Shown here piece by piece: positions 32,029 through 40,811 of a stretch of DNA of 64,000 bases; the first letter of the stretch is position 1, and each line of letters starts with the position of its first letter. The stretch is from CBDCVA01 sp965222935 [NCBI: Candidatus Latescibacterota bacterium]. GTDB lineage: Bacteria > Latescibacterota > CBDCVA01. A model generated the notes under the pieces. It did not search any database. It had not been told where the DNA came from and saw only the letters and a list, made by a program, of their open reading frames with translations. The translations under genes and the position numbers were made by a program. The stretch lies in the NCBI GenBank assembly GCA_965222935.1, contig CBDCVA010000001.1, positions 248,001-312,000 on the forward strand. The letters run 5' to 3'.

Positions 32029-34187
32029 GCGATGGCTGGGATCTAGGGTTCGCCATAGGCGCTCCGGCGCTCACGCTCGTGGCCGGGCTTGTGGCGATCG
32101 GGGCGTTGGCCTGGGGCTATCGCCACTTTTGGCCGCCGCAGCCGCCGACAGTCCGACGCCTTCTGGTCGGCCTGCGTGCGACGACGCTCGTCGCCATACT
32201 GTTGCTTCTCCTGGGACCTATGCTGCGCATGACCTCCAGCGCGTTCGAGCCCCCGCACGTGGTGCTGTTTGTGGATACCAGCCGCAGCATGGCCTTCGTT
32301 GATGGCGCCCAACCTCGCTGGCACGCTGTCGATGCTTTCCTCAACGGCCGAACGCTGGAACGTCTGGCCGCGGGCGCGTCGCTTTCCACCGTCGCCTTCG
32401 CCGATTCCGCCTGGCTCGTGGACCCCGAGGCGCGCATGGCTCTGCGTCCCGTTGGTGCGGCAACGGACCTCGCGAATGCGCTTAGTAGGGCCGAGCAGTT
32501 AGCCACCGAGGCGCCGCTGACCGCCTGCGTGCTCGTCTCGGATGGGGCGAACAACTTGGGCGTCGATCCGCGCGGGGCTTCGGACGAACTGGGTGTCCCC
32601 ATCCACGCTCTGGCCGTTGGCTCAGCGGGCGAACACAAGGACCTGGCCGTGGTGGGTCTGCGCGCGCGAAGGCTGGTCCACGTGGGGCGGCTCGATAGCG
32701 TTGCGGTGACCGTGCGGTCGATGGGCCTGAAGGGCGAGCGGGCCCTTCTCAGCCTCCAAGACCCCGCGGGAGCATCCCTGGCTTCGGCCGATTTGCGATT
32801 GGTCGAGGGCGGCCGAGAGCAGGTCGTCCACCTGCCTTACCGGCTCGGGGCCTCGGGCCGCCAGCGGCTACGGGTTCACGCACAGTTGCCGTCGGGAGAC
32901 GTGGCTCCCGGCAACGATCACCTCGACTTCATCGTGACCGCGCTCGAAACCCGCAGGCGCGTCCTGGTCCTAGCAGGCTCGCCTAGCCCGGACCTCGCGG
33001 CCCTGAGGCGAAGTCTCGGACGCGACCTCGACCTAGAGACGACCGTCCTCGTGGCGCACGATGGGCGCCTGTCAGGGGACCTGCCCGGCAAGTTAGCTGG
33101 CTCCGATGTGATCGTCACAGTGAACCTGCCCGCGGCGGCGCTCGGGGAGGATGGAGCCCGGCTCGTTTCGGCCGCGGTGGTCGAGCGCGGCGCCGGCTTT
33201 TTTGCAGTCGGCGGCCCTAGTACCCTGGGCGCCGGTGGGTGGCGCGGAACGCCGCTGGCGGCGCTCGTACCCGCGCCCATTCACACAGGCGATAGGGCCT
33301 TCCGCGAAGGGGAGTATACGGTGGCCATCGAGGCGGGCGCGTGGATCCACCCGCTCATGAGCCGGACGATGGCCCGCGGCCCACGGCGCGGGTGGCAGAG
33401 TCTGCCCCCGCTTTTGGGCGTCTCTGGTTTGGGCCAACCGAGCGACGCCGCTTTGGTTCTCGCCCGACTGGCCGAGCCTCCGGGGATGCCGGTCATCGTC
33501 GCAGGACGCGCGGGTCGCGGAAAGACCTTGGTCTTCACAGGCGCGACGCTGTGGCGCTGGGATCTCATGCTCTGGGGGGGCTCGGGGGTCAACGGAGTGT
33601 TCGATCCCATGGTGCAGGGTGCGGTCGATTGGCTGGGTACGCGCGAAGATGAGTCACCTCTACGTGCCGCTCCAGAGCGAGAGCTTTACCGCTGGGGCGA
33701 GACGGTCGTCCTGACTGCCGAGGTGTACGACCAGCTCTACGAACCGCGTGACGATGCGACGGTGACGGTACGGCTCGAAGGGGACGGTGTCTCCCGTTCT
33801 GCGGTCTTAGCGCCTGTGGGCGGCGGTCGCTACGAGACGCGACTCAGGGGTCTGCGTCCGGGCAGCTACACCGCTGCCGTTCGGGCCCGGACACCCGAGG
33901 GGAAGGATTTCGAGACCGCGACGGATTGCGTCATCAGCGAACGGGACCTGGAGGCGAGCGAGGTGGGCCCGCGCCACGACCTCCTGCGGGATATAGCGGC
34001 GCGCTCGGGCGGCTCCTTCAGTCCGATTGAAGCTGCCGATTCCCTCGGGGCGCTGCTTGCGCTCGAGCCGATTGAGCGGACGCACCGGCGGGTGTGGAGC
34101 CTCGGTCACGCGGGGTGGGCCTTTGTACTGGTTGCTCTGGCGCTTTCGAGTGAGTGGGCGGTGAGGCGCTGGCGCGGCATGTTATGA
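32025..34187 (+). CDS. membrane protein with von Willebrand A-like domain
   Basis: A 720-residue protein with two N-terminal helices (about 11-30 and 51-66), a VWA-like domain starting at VVLFVDTSRSMAF with an intact MIDAS DxSxS (Asp84, Ser86, Ser88) and VLVSDGANNLG, a middle glutamine-amidotransferase-like Rossmann region (VLVLAGSPSPDLAALRR; GAGFFAVGGPSTLGAGGW), a beta-sandwich (RYETRLRGLRPGSYTAAV) and a last helix near the C-terminus. The layout is like membrane proteins found in BatA/MoxR clusters or large VWA proteins of Planctomycetes and FCB bacteria, but no MoxR ATPase or DUF58 partner is here. Function unknown. Confidence 0.8.
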   Translation: MSDGWDLGFAIGAPALTLVAGLVAIGALAWGYRHFWPPQPPTVRRLLVGLRATTLVAILLLLLGPMLRMTSSAFEPPHVVLFVDTSRSMAFVDGAQPRWHAVDAFLNGRTLERLAAGASLSTVAFADSAWLVDPEARMALRPVGAATDLANALSRAEQLATEAPLTACVLVSDGANNLGVDPRGASDELGVPIHALAVGSAGEHKDLAVVGLRARRLVHVGRLDSVAVTVRSMGLKGERALLSLQDPAGASLASADLRLVEGGREQVVHLPYRLGASGRQRLRVHAQLPSGDVAPGNDHLDFIVTALETRRRVLVLAGSPSPDLAALRRSLGRDLDLETTVLVAHDGRLSGDLPGKLAGSDVIVTVNLPAAALGEDGARLVSAAVVERGAGFFAVGGPSTLGAGGWRGTPLAALVPAPIHTGDRAFREGEYTVAIEAGAWIHPLMSRTMARGPRRGWQSLPPLLGVSGLGQPSDAALVLARLAEPPGMPVIVAGRAGRGKTLVFTGATLWRWDLMLWGGSGVNGVFDPMVQGAVDWLGTREDESPLRAAPERELYRWGETVVLTAEVYDQLYEPRDDATVTVRLEGDGVSRSAVLAPVGGGRYETRLRGLRPGSYTAAVRARTPEGKDFETATDCVISERDLEASEVGPRHDLLRDIAARSGGSFSPIEAADSLGALLALEPIERTHRRVWSLGHAGWAFVLVALALSSEWAVRRWRGML

Positions 34188-35518
34188 GGCTTGGAATAGC
34201 GGTCTGGGTGCTGGTCTTGGGGTTTGCATGGCCCGCACGCGCTCAGGTGGTGCTCACGGAGGTCATGTTCGATCCAGCCGGGGGTGACGCCACGGACGAG
34301 TTCGTTGAGATCGTGAACCTGAGCCCGCGCTCCGTGGACCTGAAGGGCTGGCGCCTGGCGGACTGTGCTGAAGCTGACTTTCTGGTGGGGCTAGACGGCC
34401 TGCGTCTGGGACCGGGCCAGTACGGCTTGATTCTCGATCCGGACTACTTCGAGGGCGCTCGTCCCTACGATCCGTTTCCAGTCGGGGCGCTTCTGCTCAC
34501 CGTTGATGATAAGGCTTTGGGCCGAGGCGGCCTGGGCAATGGCGCGCCTGAACGGGTTGCTCTGCTTGACGCAGTGGGAGACACGGTGGCAGCTTATACC
34601 ACATCCCCGGGCAATCCGCCCGGCCACTCGGACGAGAAGGTCGCTCTCGACGGGGGCAATGGCCCCTCCAACTGGACCGACGCGCTGGTCATCGGTGGGA
34701 CGCCCGGCGGACCCAACAGTATCGTGCGCCCACCCGTCCCACCGGGAGGTGTTATCTTAACTGAACTCATGGTGGACCCCGAGGCGCCCGAGCCGGAGTG
34801 GGTGGAGCTTTTCAACCCTGGTCCCACTGCCGTCGACCTCGCAGGCGTTCTGGTGGAGGACCTAGTGAGAGGAGCGCCGCTACCGCGCGGAAGTCGTTTG
34901 GAACCCGGCACCTATCTCGTCGCGACCGGCGATCCCGACGGTGTCCTCGCGCGCTATGCACTTGACCCGGCGAGCTTGGTGGGGGTAGGCAGCGGGTTTC
35001 CCACACTGAACAACAACGGGGACCTGGTCCGCCTGAGCGATCCACTGGGAGGTGTCATAGACAGCGTCCGCTACGCTGGCGACTGGCTGACGCTGCACGG
35101 GCGCTCACTGGAACGGATCGCGGCGGGTGAGCCTTCCAGTGCCCGGTCGAACTGGTTCGTATCGACTGCCTCCGCAGGTGCGACGCCCGGTGCGCCCAAC
35201 ACCGTGGCTGGTGTCCCCGCAGAAACCGTGCGCATCGCTGCTTCTCCATCACCCTTCCAAGGCGAGACGGACCTGAGGTACGCCCTGCCGCGCGTGCCTG
35301 CTTGGGTGACGCTTTCCGTGTACGATCACCGGGGTCGGCGGGTCCGACGCTTGCTCGATGGTCAGCCGTCCGGGAGCGAGGGCGCCGTGGCCTGGGACGG
35401 TCGGGACGACAGCGGAAGGCGTCTTCCTCCGGGGATCTACGTTGTCAAGCTGGAAGCACTTGCAGTGCGGGGAGGGGCGGTGGAGGCCAAAGGGGTTGTC
35501 GTCTACGCGGGAGAGTAG
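34184..35518 (+). CDS. exported lamin-tail-domain protein with sorting-type C-terminus
   Basis: A 444-residue secreted protein. ATG 34184 overlaps the previous stop (ATGA) and gives a signal peptide ending at ARA-QV. Two lamin-tail domains follow: VVLTEVMFDPAGGDATDEF through WRLAD, and VILTELMVDPEAPEPEWVE through VLVED. Residues from about 347 form a FlgD/type-IX-sorting-like beta domain: SPSPFQGETDLRYALP, VTLSVYDHRGRRVRRLLDG, VAWDGRDDSGRRLPPGIY and VVKLEA. The layout suggests a protein exported and anchored at the surface. The cargo status is by analogy; no secretion gene is adjacent. Confidence 0.85.
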   Translation: MRLGIAVWVLVLGFAWPARAQVVLTEVMFDPAGGDATDEFVEIVNLSPRSVDLKGWRLADCAEADFLVGLDGLRLGPGQYGLILDPDYFEGARPYDPFPVGALLLTVDDKALGRGGLGNGAPERVALLDAVGDTVAAYTTSPGNPPGHSDEKVALDGGNGPSNWTDALVIGGTPGGPNSIVRPPVPPGGVILTELMVDPEAPEPEWVELFNPGPTAVDLAGVLVEDLVRGAPLPRGSRLEPGTYLVATGDPDGVLARYALDPASLVGVGSGFPTLNNNGDLVRLSDPLGGVIDSVRYAGDWLTLHGRSLERIAAGEPSSARSNWFVSTASAGATPGAPNTVAGVPAETVRIAASPSPFQGETDLRYALPRVPAWVTLSVYDHRGRRVRRLLDGQPSGSEGAVAWDGRDDSGRRLPPGIYVVKLEALAVRGGAVEAKGVVVYAGE

Positions 35519-35590
35519 GACTTTCCGGGACGGTGGCGTTAGCATAGACTGATACGGCCGGGGTGGTGGGCACCTCGGAGGACGATCATA

Positions 35591-37891
35591 GTGGCGGAGC
35601 AGACGACTGCTGAACGGGGCCCCCAGGAGCGGCTGTGGGGCGCGGTCTGCGCGCGGGAGCTTATGGGCATTGCGCTCTGGGCTCTGGCCGTAGCACTCGT
35701 GGTGAGCCTGTCGACGCACAGCCCGGACGACTGGCCAACCTCCAGTCGGCGATTCGACGACGAGGCTCACAACTTGCTAGGCCCCCTGGGAGCGGTCCTG
35801 TCGTTCGGCGTCTTCTACGTCTTCGGCTGGTCCGGTTATGTCATCGCGGTGCTGGCCGCCGCGTGGGGCTGGAACCTTTTCTGGGACCGGCCCCGCTCTC
35901 CGATGTTGCGGGCTACACCCTTCGCGCTTTCCGCCTTTCTCTGCGCGAGCATGCTTTTCATCCTTGCGGTTGGGCGCGAAGGCCACGATGCCTTCAGAGT
36001 CCTCGGGCTTCTTGGCTGGGGTTTGCGCGACGCTCTCGTCAAGTGGACGGGTCGCTTCGGTGCTTACCTGTTCGGTACGATGGGAGTGGTGGGCTCACTG
36101 ATCCTCGCCTTCGACATCGGCGTACGGCAGGGGCTGGCCAGCCTGAGCCCGCTTTCGCGGCGAAGGATCAGTGCCCCGGAGCAGGATCGCCGGAGCGGTG
36201 TGCGTCGCCCTTCCCGGAGGCCGGTCGCGCCGCCGCCGGTCACGGCGGGCAGAGGCCCTGAGGTCGCGCCCGATGGAGAAACGCCGGTGACGGTGGATAA
36301 GCGTGCCGTGGTTGCGCCCGATATGATCGAGTTCTCGAGCCCCAAGATTGTCGGCGGCGCCACCCAGGAAGATGCGGAAGGAACGCCCTCGTCATCGCTC
36401 CCTGAGGGGGACGCCGAGGTCGTGTACATGCGCCCGCCTCCGGCGCTCCTCGATCCACCGCCGCCGGCCTCTGCGCGACGGAGTGATCGGGAGTTCCTTG
36501 AGGCCGCTCGGCGTTTGGAGAACGCCATCGCCGCCTTTGGGGTCGACGGCAAAGTAACTGAGATCAATCCGGGGCCCGTCATCACCCGTTTCGATGTTGA
36601 ACCCGGTCCGGGCGTGAAGGTGGGCCGCATCTCTAGCCTCTCCGATGACCTGGCGCTGGCCATGCGGGTCGCGCGCATCCGCATCCTGTCACCCGTTCCG
36701 GGCAAGGGCGCTGTAGGAGTGGAAGTGCCCAATCCCACGTCGGAGTTGGTCGTGCTCCGGGAGATTGTCGAGGCGCCCGTCTTTGGGGAGACGGAACCGT
36801 TGCTCACGCTGGCGCTGGGGGCAACGACCTCCGGAGAACCCTACTGCACCGACCTAGCGCAACTGCCGCACCTCTTGATCGCCGGCGCCACGGGCTCCGG
36901 CAAGAGCGTGTGCATCCATGCCCTGATCGTGAGCCTGCTCTTACGCGCTACGCCGGTCCAGCTGCGGTTGATCATGATCGACCCCAAACGCGTCGAGTTG
37001 ACCCCCTATGACGGCATTCCCCATCTCCTCGCTCCCGTTGTCACCGAACCCCGCAAGGCGGCTGAAGCGTTGAAGTGGGCGATGCGGGAGATGGAGTCGC
37101 GCTATGGACGGATGGCCCTTTTGGGCGTTCGAAGCCTCGATCGATACAATGCCAAAGTGGGCGCACCGGGGTTCGTCCCTCCCGAGACCGATGAGGGGTC
37201 GGAGGACTGGAGGGCGCTACCGTTCATTGTTGTCATCATCGACGAACTGGCGGACCTGATGCTCGTGGCCGCGAACGAAATTGAGATGTCCTTCGCGCGG
37301 CTGGCACAGATGGCTCGTGCCGTGGGCATCCACCTGGTCGTGGCGACGCAGCGCCCGTCGGTGGATGTCATCACCGGTGTGATCAAGGCCAACTTCACGT
37401 CCCGGATCGCCTTCCAGACCGCCTCGCCCGTGGATAGCCGCACGATCCTGGGGGCAAGCGGCGCCGAAAAGCTCCTGGGCAAAGGCGACATGCTCTTTCT
37501 CCCGTCTGGAAAGCCGGAGCCCATGCGCATCCATGGGGCGCACGTGGGCGCGGAGGATGTGGAGCGCGTGGTCGACGCCCTCCGCGAACAGGTCTCGACG
37601 CTGAACGCCCTCGACCGCGTGGCATCGTTCGAGGCGCCGGAGGACGCCGATGACGAGGGGTTGCCCTCGGACACAGGCCGGGACAAACTCTTCGACGAAG
37701 CGCGTCAGTTGGTTCAGCGCCAAGGCCAGGCTTCAACTTCACTCTTGCAGCGCCGGCTGGGCATTGGCTACCCCAGGGCGGCGCGGCTGATGGATGAACT
37801 GGAGGAGGCGGGCGTCGTTGCCGCTGCCTATGGCACGAAGGCTCGGGAGGTCCTTTATGGAGACAGCTCCGATCTGTCGCCCGACGACTAG
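35591..37891 (+). CDS. ftsK: DNA translocase FtsK
   Basis: Septal DNA pump that clears the chromosome from the division plane. Four N-terminal membrane helices lie within the first 190 residues, followed by a short linker and the motor: FGVDGKVTEINPGPVITRFD, Walker A AGATGSGKSVCIHALI at about residues 433-448, PKRVELTPYDGIPHL, FIVVIIDELADLMLV and VATQRPSVDVITG. The C-terminal gamma domain (ARQLVQRQGQASTSLLQRR) is present. At 766 residues it lacks the long linker of E. coli FtsK. GTG 35591 is preceded by GGAGGACG. Overlaps lolA by 35 bases. Confidence 0.96.
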   Translation: MAEQTTAERGPQERLWGAVCARELMGIALWALAVALVVSLSTHSPDDWPTSSRRFDDEAHNLLGPLGAVLSFGVFYVFGWSGYVIAVLAAAWGWNLFWDRPRSPMLRATPFALSAFLCASMLFILAVGREGHDAFRVLGLLGWGLRDALVKWTGRFGAYLFGTMGVVGSLILAFDIGVRQGLASLSPLSRRRISAPEQDRRSGVRRPSRRPVAPPPVTAGRGPEVAPDGETPVTVDKRAVVAPDMIEFSSPKIVGGATQEDAEGTPSSSLPEGDAEVVYMRPPPALLDPPPPASARRSDREFLEAARRLENAIAAFGVDGKVTEINPGPVITRFDVEPGPGVKVGRISSLSDDLALAMRVARIRILSPVPGKGAVGVEVPNPTSELVVLREIVEAPVFGETEPLLTLALGATTSGEPYCTDLAQLPHLLIAGATGSGKSVCIHALIVSLLLRATPVQLRLIMIDPKRVELTPYDGIPHLLAPVVTEPRKAAEALKWAMREMESRYGRMALLGVRSLDRYNAKVGAPGFVPPETDEGSEDWRALPFIVVIIDELADLMLVAANEIEMSFARLAQMARAVGIHLVVATQRPSVDVITGVIKANFTSRIAFQTASPVDSRTILGASGAEKLLGKGDMLFLPSGKPEPMRIHGAHVGAEDVERVVDALREQVSTLNALDRVASFEAPEDADDEGLPSDTGRDKLFDEARQLVQRQGQASTSLLQRRLGIGYPRAARLMDELEEAGVVAAAYGTKAREVLYGDSSDLSPDD

Positions 37892-38546
37892 ATGCCCGGG
37901 GGGCATCGCTCTTGTTCTGGCCGTTGTGGTTGGCTTATCGGCGTCACCGGGCGAGGCCGCTCCAGCGGTTGACGCCAAGGCGGCGGAGGTGATCGGGAAG
38001 GTGCGGGAACGCTATGCCGAGCTCAAAGCGTTTCGCGCTGAATTCCAGCAGACATTCCACTGGAAAGTGATGGGATCCGAGCAAGAGATACCGGGGCTTT
38101 TAACCGTTCAGAAGCCGGCCCGTTTTCGTCTTGAAACTCCCGAGCAGACCATCGTCTCCGATGGCGTTAATGTCTGGAGCTACACCCCCGCTAACCAGCA
38201 GGTGATCCTGAGCGCCCTCGAAGCGTCGGATGACTATCCTACGCCCGACCGTCTGATCGAGAGCTACCTCCGCGATTACGCGCCCAGCACACTGCGCGAC
38301 GAGAAGCTGGAGGGCAAGAGACACCACGTGCTGCTCCTGGCGCCCGTCTCCGAGCGTACGCGCTTCACGTCGGTCGTGATCTGGGTGCACGCCAAAAAGC
38401 ACTGGCTCAGCCGCGTCGAGGGCACCGATGTCATGGGCAACGTCACGGTCTTCACACTGAGTAAGCCCCAGATCAACCCCAAGCTGAAAGACGAGGTCTT
38501 CCAGTTTGCCCCGCCCGAGGGGACCGAGGTGGTGGACCTGCGATGA
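37857..38546 (+). CDS. lolA: outer-membrane lipoprotein carrier LolA
   Basis: Periplasmic chaperone that ferries lipoproteins to the outer membrane. The protein starts at ATG 37857 (ribosome site GGGAGG at 37845-37850, inside the end of ftsK). It has a signal peptide ending near GEAAPA, then the LolA fold: IGKVRERYAELKAFRAEFQQTFHW, GLLTVQKPARFRLETPEQTIVSD in pieces, VNVWSYTPANQQVI and KPQINPKLKDEVFQFAPPEG. The pairing of ftsK and lolA is common in Gram-negative bacteria. The stop overlaps the next gene by 4 bases. Confidence 0.92.
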   Translation: METAPICRPTTRCPGGIALVLAVVVGLSASPGEAAPAVDAKAAEVIGKVRERYAELKAFRAEFQQTFHWKVMGSEQEIPGLLTVQKPARFRLETPEQTIVSDGVNVWSYTPANQQVILSALEASDDYPTPDRLIESYLRDYAPSTLRDEKLEGKRHHVLLLAPVSERTRFTSVVIWVHAKKHWLSRVEGTDVMGNVTVFTLSKPQINPKLKDEVFQFAPPEGTEVVDLR

Positions 38547-40300
38547 TCGGTCCCGCCGCTGGACCGCTAGCTCCGTGGTGCGGACGGGTTGGAGGCGTCA
38601 TCGCGGCGATGGCGATCCTCGGCTGGTTGAGTAGGGCCCGGGCGCAGGATATGACACCGGGGTCTTCCACCGAAAAGCACTGGGTCTTCTTCGTGGACAA
38701 GGGCACAAGCGCCGGGGAGATGCTCGCCGAGCGGCCGCAATCGCTCGGCATCTCCCAGCGGGCGCTTGTGCGCCGGACTCGGCGCGGCGCGGGCGCTCTG
38801 GTGGACCTCAATGACGTCCCCGTGGCCCCCGATTACATCACCGAAATTCGGGCCCTCGGTGGCATGGTGCCGCTCACCTCCCGCTGGCTCAACGCCGCGA
38901 GCGTGCGCGCCCCACGCGACGTATTCGAGCGGATCGCCACACTTAAGTGCGTACGGGCCATCGGCCCCGTGCGGCGTGCGCGTCGCCGTGAGCCAGCGCC
39001 GGAATACGCCGGCAAGCCACTGGCGCAAGGCAGCCACATCCGGGAGAGCCACGCCATCGATTACGGCTTCTCGTTCGATCAGCTTGCCCAGATCCACGTG
39101 CCCCCTCTCCACGACATGGGCTTCCACGGCCAGGGAGTGACCGTGGCGATCCTCGATTCGGGCTTCGATAACCTGGATCACGAGGTCTTCGTTGAGCTCG
39201 ACGTTGTCGGGATGCGGGATTTTGTTGAGTGTGACGACGACGTCACGGGCGACCGCCACGGGACACGCGTCCTCAGCGCCATCGGAGGGTTTGCTCCGGG
39301 CTTGCTTGTGGGCTCCGCCTTCCGAGCTGATTTCCTCCTGGCCCGCACCGAGGACATTAAGAGCGAGACCCCCGTCGAGGAAGATTTCTGGATCGCCGGA
39401 TTGGAGTGGGCTGAGCGGAAGGGCGCGCAGGTGGTCTCCACCTCGCTGAGCTACACGACATGGGATCCGGGCACGGGAGTGGATTATACTTACGGCGATC
39501 TGGATGGGGACACGGCTCGCACCACCGTCGCGGCCGACATTGCCGCGTCCAAGGGGGTCGTCGTCGTTGTCGCTGCCGGTAACGAGGGCGATCAGCCCTG
39601 GGTCTACGTCGGTGCCCCCGCCGATGGTGATAGCGTCCTGACCGTGGGTGCCGTGGATTCGCAGGACGTCATCGCTCCCTTTAGCTCGCGCGGACCCACC
39701 ATTGACGGCCGCATCAAACCGGACGTCGTCGCCCGTGGCGTCGCGACGGCCGTCGCCAGCACAGGTGGGGGTATCACCTACGTCGACGGCACCTCGTTAT
39801 CGGCGCCGCTCGTATCGGGTGTCTGCGCGCTGTTGCTCCAGATTCACCCTAAGTGGACAGCGTACCAGATCGTGAGCCGCATGCGCCAGACGGCCCGCGA
39901 CCTGGGTCCAGTCGGTCCCGATACACTCTACGGCTTCGGCCTCGTGGATGCCTTCGCCGCCGCGGGCCTGCCGTCCGAAGAGCCCATCGTGAGCATGAGC
40001 GAAGCCCCCCGGAGCTCGGCCGCCGTCGCCGCCTCGTTCAAGGTCTACCCGAACCCCATGAACGCCTATGCGAACGTCGCCTTCACGCTCCCGCGTTCGA
40101 CCGATATCAGCCTCGACGTGTACAACGCGGCGGGTCAGCGGGTCCGCCGGCTTGAGGGCGGCCATCGTGAGGCGGGACGCCACATGCACGCGTGGGATGG
40201 ACGAAACGCTTCTGGACAATTGGTGGCCAGTGGGGTCTATTCAATGAGCCTATTGGTGGATGGTGGGCGCCTAGTGCGTAAGCTGGTCTTCGCCCGCTAG
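38543..40300 (+). CDS. subtilisin-like (S8) protease with sorting-type C-terminal domain
   Basis: Secreted protease of 585 residues. After a signal peptide (ending RARAQD) and a prodomain-like segment (KHWVFFVDKG, RALVRRTRRG) comes the catalytic domain with Asp205 (VAILDSGFD), His239 (GDRHGTRVL) and Ser418 (DGTSLSAPLVSG). From about residue 498 it carries a C-terminal domain of the type IX sorting/FlgD type: FKVYPNPMNAYANVAFTLP, SLDVYNAAGQRVRRLEGG, AWDGRNASGQLVASGVY and VRKLVFAR. The fold order prodomain-S8-sorting is typical of type IX-secreted proteases of the FCB group. ATG 38543 overlaps the lolA stop (ATGA). Confidence 0.92.
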   Translation: MIGPAAGPLAPWCGRVGGVIAAMAILGWLSRARAQDMTPGSSTEKHWVFFVDKGTSAGEMLAERPQSLGISQRALVRRTRRGAGALVDLNDVPVAPDYITEIRALGGMVPLTSRWLNAASVRAPRDVFERIATLKCVRAIGPVRRARRREPAPEYAGKPLAQGSHIRESHAIDYGFSFDQLAQIHVPPLHDMGFHGQGVTVAILDSGFDNLDHEVFVELDVVGMRDFVECDDDVTGDRHGTRVLSAIGGFAPGLLVGSAFRADFLLARTEDIKSETPVEEDFWIAGLEWAERKGAQVVSTSLSYTTWDPGTGVDYTYGDLDGDTARTTVAADIAASKGVVVVVAAGNEGDQPWVYVGAPADGDSVLTVGAVDSQDVIAPFSSRGPTIDGRIKPDVVARGVATAVASTGGGITYVDGTSLSAPLVSGVCALLLQIHPKWTAYQIVSRMRQTARDLGPVGPDTLYGFGLVDAFAAAGLPSEEPIVSMSEAPRSSAAVAASFKVYPNPMNAYANVAFTLPRSTDISLDVYNAAGQRVRRLEGGHREAGRHMHAWDGRNASGQLVASGVYSMSLLVDGGRLVRKLVFAR

Positions 40301-40311
40301 AGCTGGGGCCG

Positions 40312-40803
40312 ATGGAGCGGCTGTGGGCGCCTTGGAGGATGCGGTACGTGGAATCCATTGGCGAAGCGTCCGACGATGCCTGTATTTTCTGCGATAAGCC
40401 GCGCGCTGGTGATGACGCCGGAAACCTCATCCTCAGGCGTGGGGAGCGGGCTTTCGTTTTGATGAACCTGTACCCTTATAACGGTGGCCATCTCCTGATA
40501 GCACCCTATACGCACGTCGCGGAACTGGAGACGCTGGCGCACGACGACCTGGTGGAGATGCTCGAGCTTTCCGTGGCGGCCACGCGCGCCTTGCGCCTTA
40601 CGCTGAGGCCCGACGGCTTTAACATCGGCATGAATATCGGGCGCACTGCTGGGGCTGGCATCGATCAGCACGTCCACCTGCATATCGTTCCTCGATGGAA
40701 CGGTGACACCAACTTCATGTCGGTTGTCGGCCAGACGAAGGTGCTTCCGGAGACCCTGGAGACCACTTACGCCCGCCTTCGGGCGGTTTTTCACATAGCC
40801 TAG
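40312..40803 (+). CDS. HIT-family nucleotide hydrolase or phosphorylase
   Basis: Histidine-triad protein of 163 residues acting on nucleotides such as dinucleoside polyphosphates or AMP conjugates. The triad is HVHLHIVPRW (His120, His122, His124). The opening LWAPWRMRYV and IFCDKP, followed by LVLMNLYPYNGGHLLI-type strands, matches the Ap4A-phosphorylase-like branch. An intrinsic terminator hairpin lies within its last codons. Confidence 0.93.
   Translation: MERLWAPWRMRYVESIGEASDDACIFCDKPRAGDDAGNLILRRGERAFVLMNLYPYNGGHLLIAPYTHVAELETLAHDDLVEMLELSVAATRALRLTLRPDGFNIGMNIGRTAGAGIDQHVHLHIVPRWNGDTNFMSVVGQTKVLPETLETTYARLRAVFHIA
40773..40791 (+). terminator. intrinsic terminator inside the end of the HIT gene
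   Basis: CCGCC-TTCG-GGCGG followed at once by TTTTT: a perfect 5-bp GC stem with a stable tetraloop and a five-T run. It overlaps the last codons of the HIT gene (stop TAG at 40801-40803), so transcripts ending here would lack the stop codon by about 10 bases, unless RNA polymerase stops slightly later. It is the best intrinsic-terminator shape in the window. Confidence 0.6.
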
Positions 40804-40811
40804 CGAGCCAG

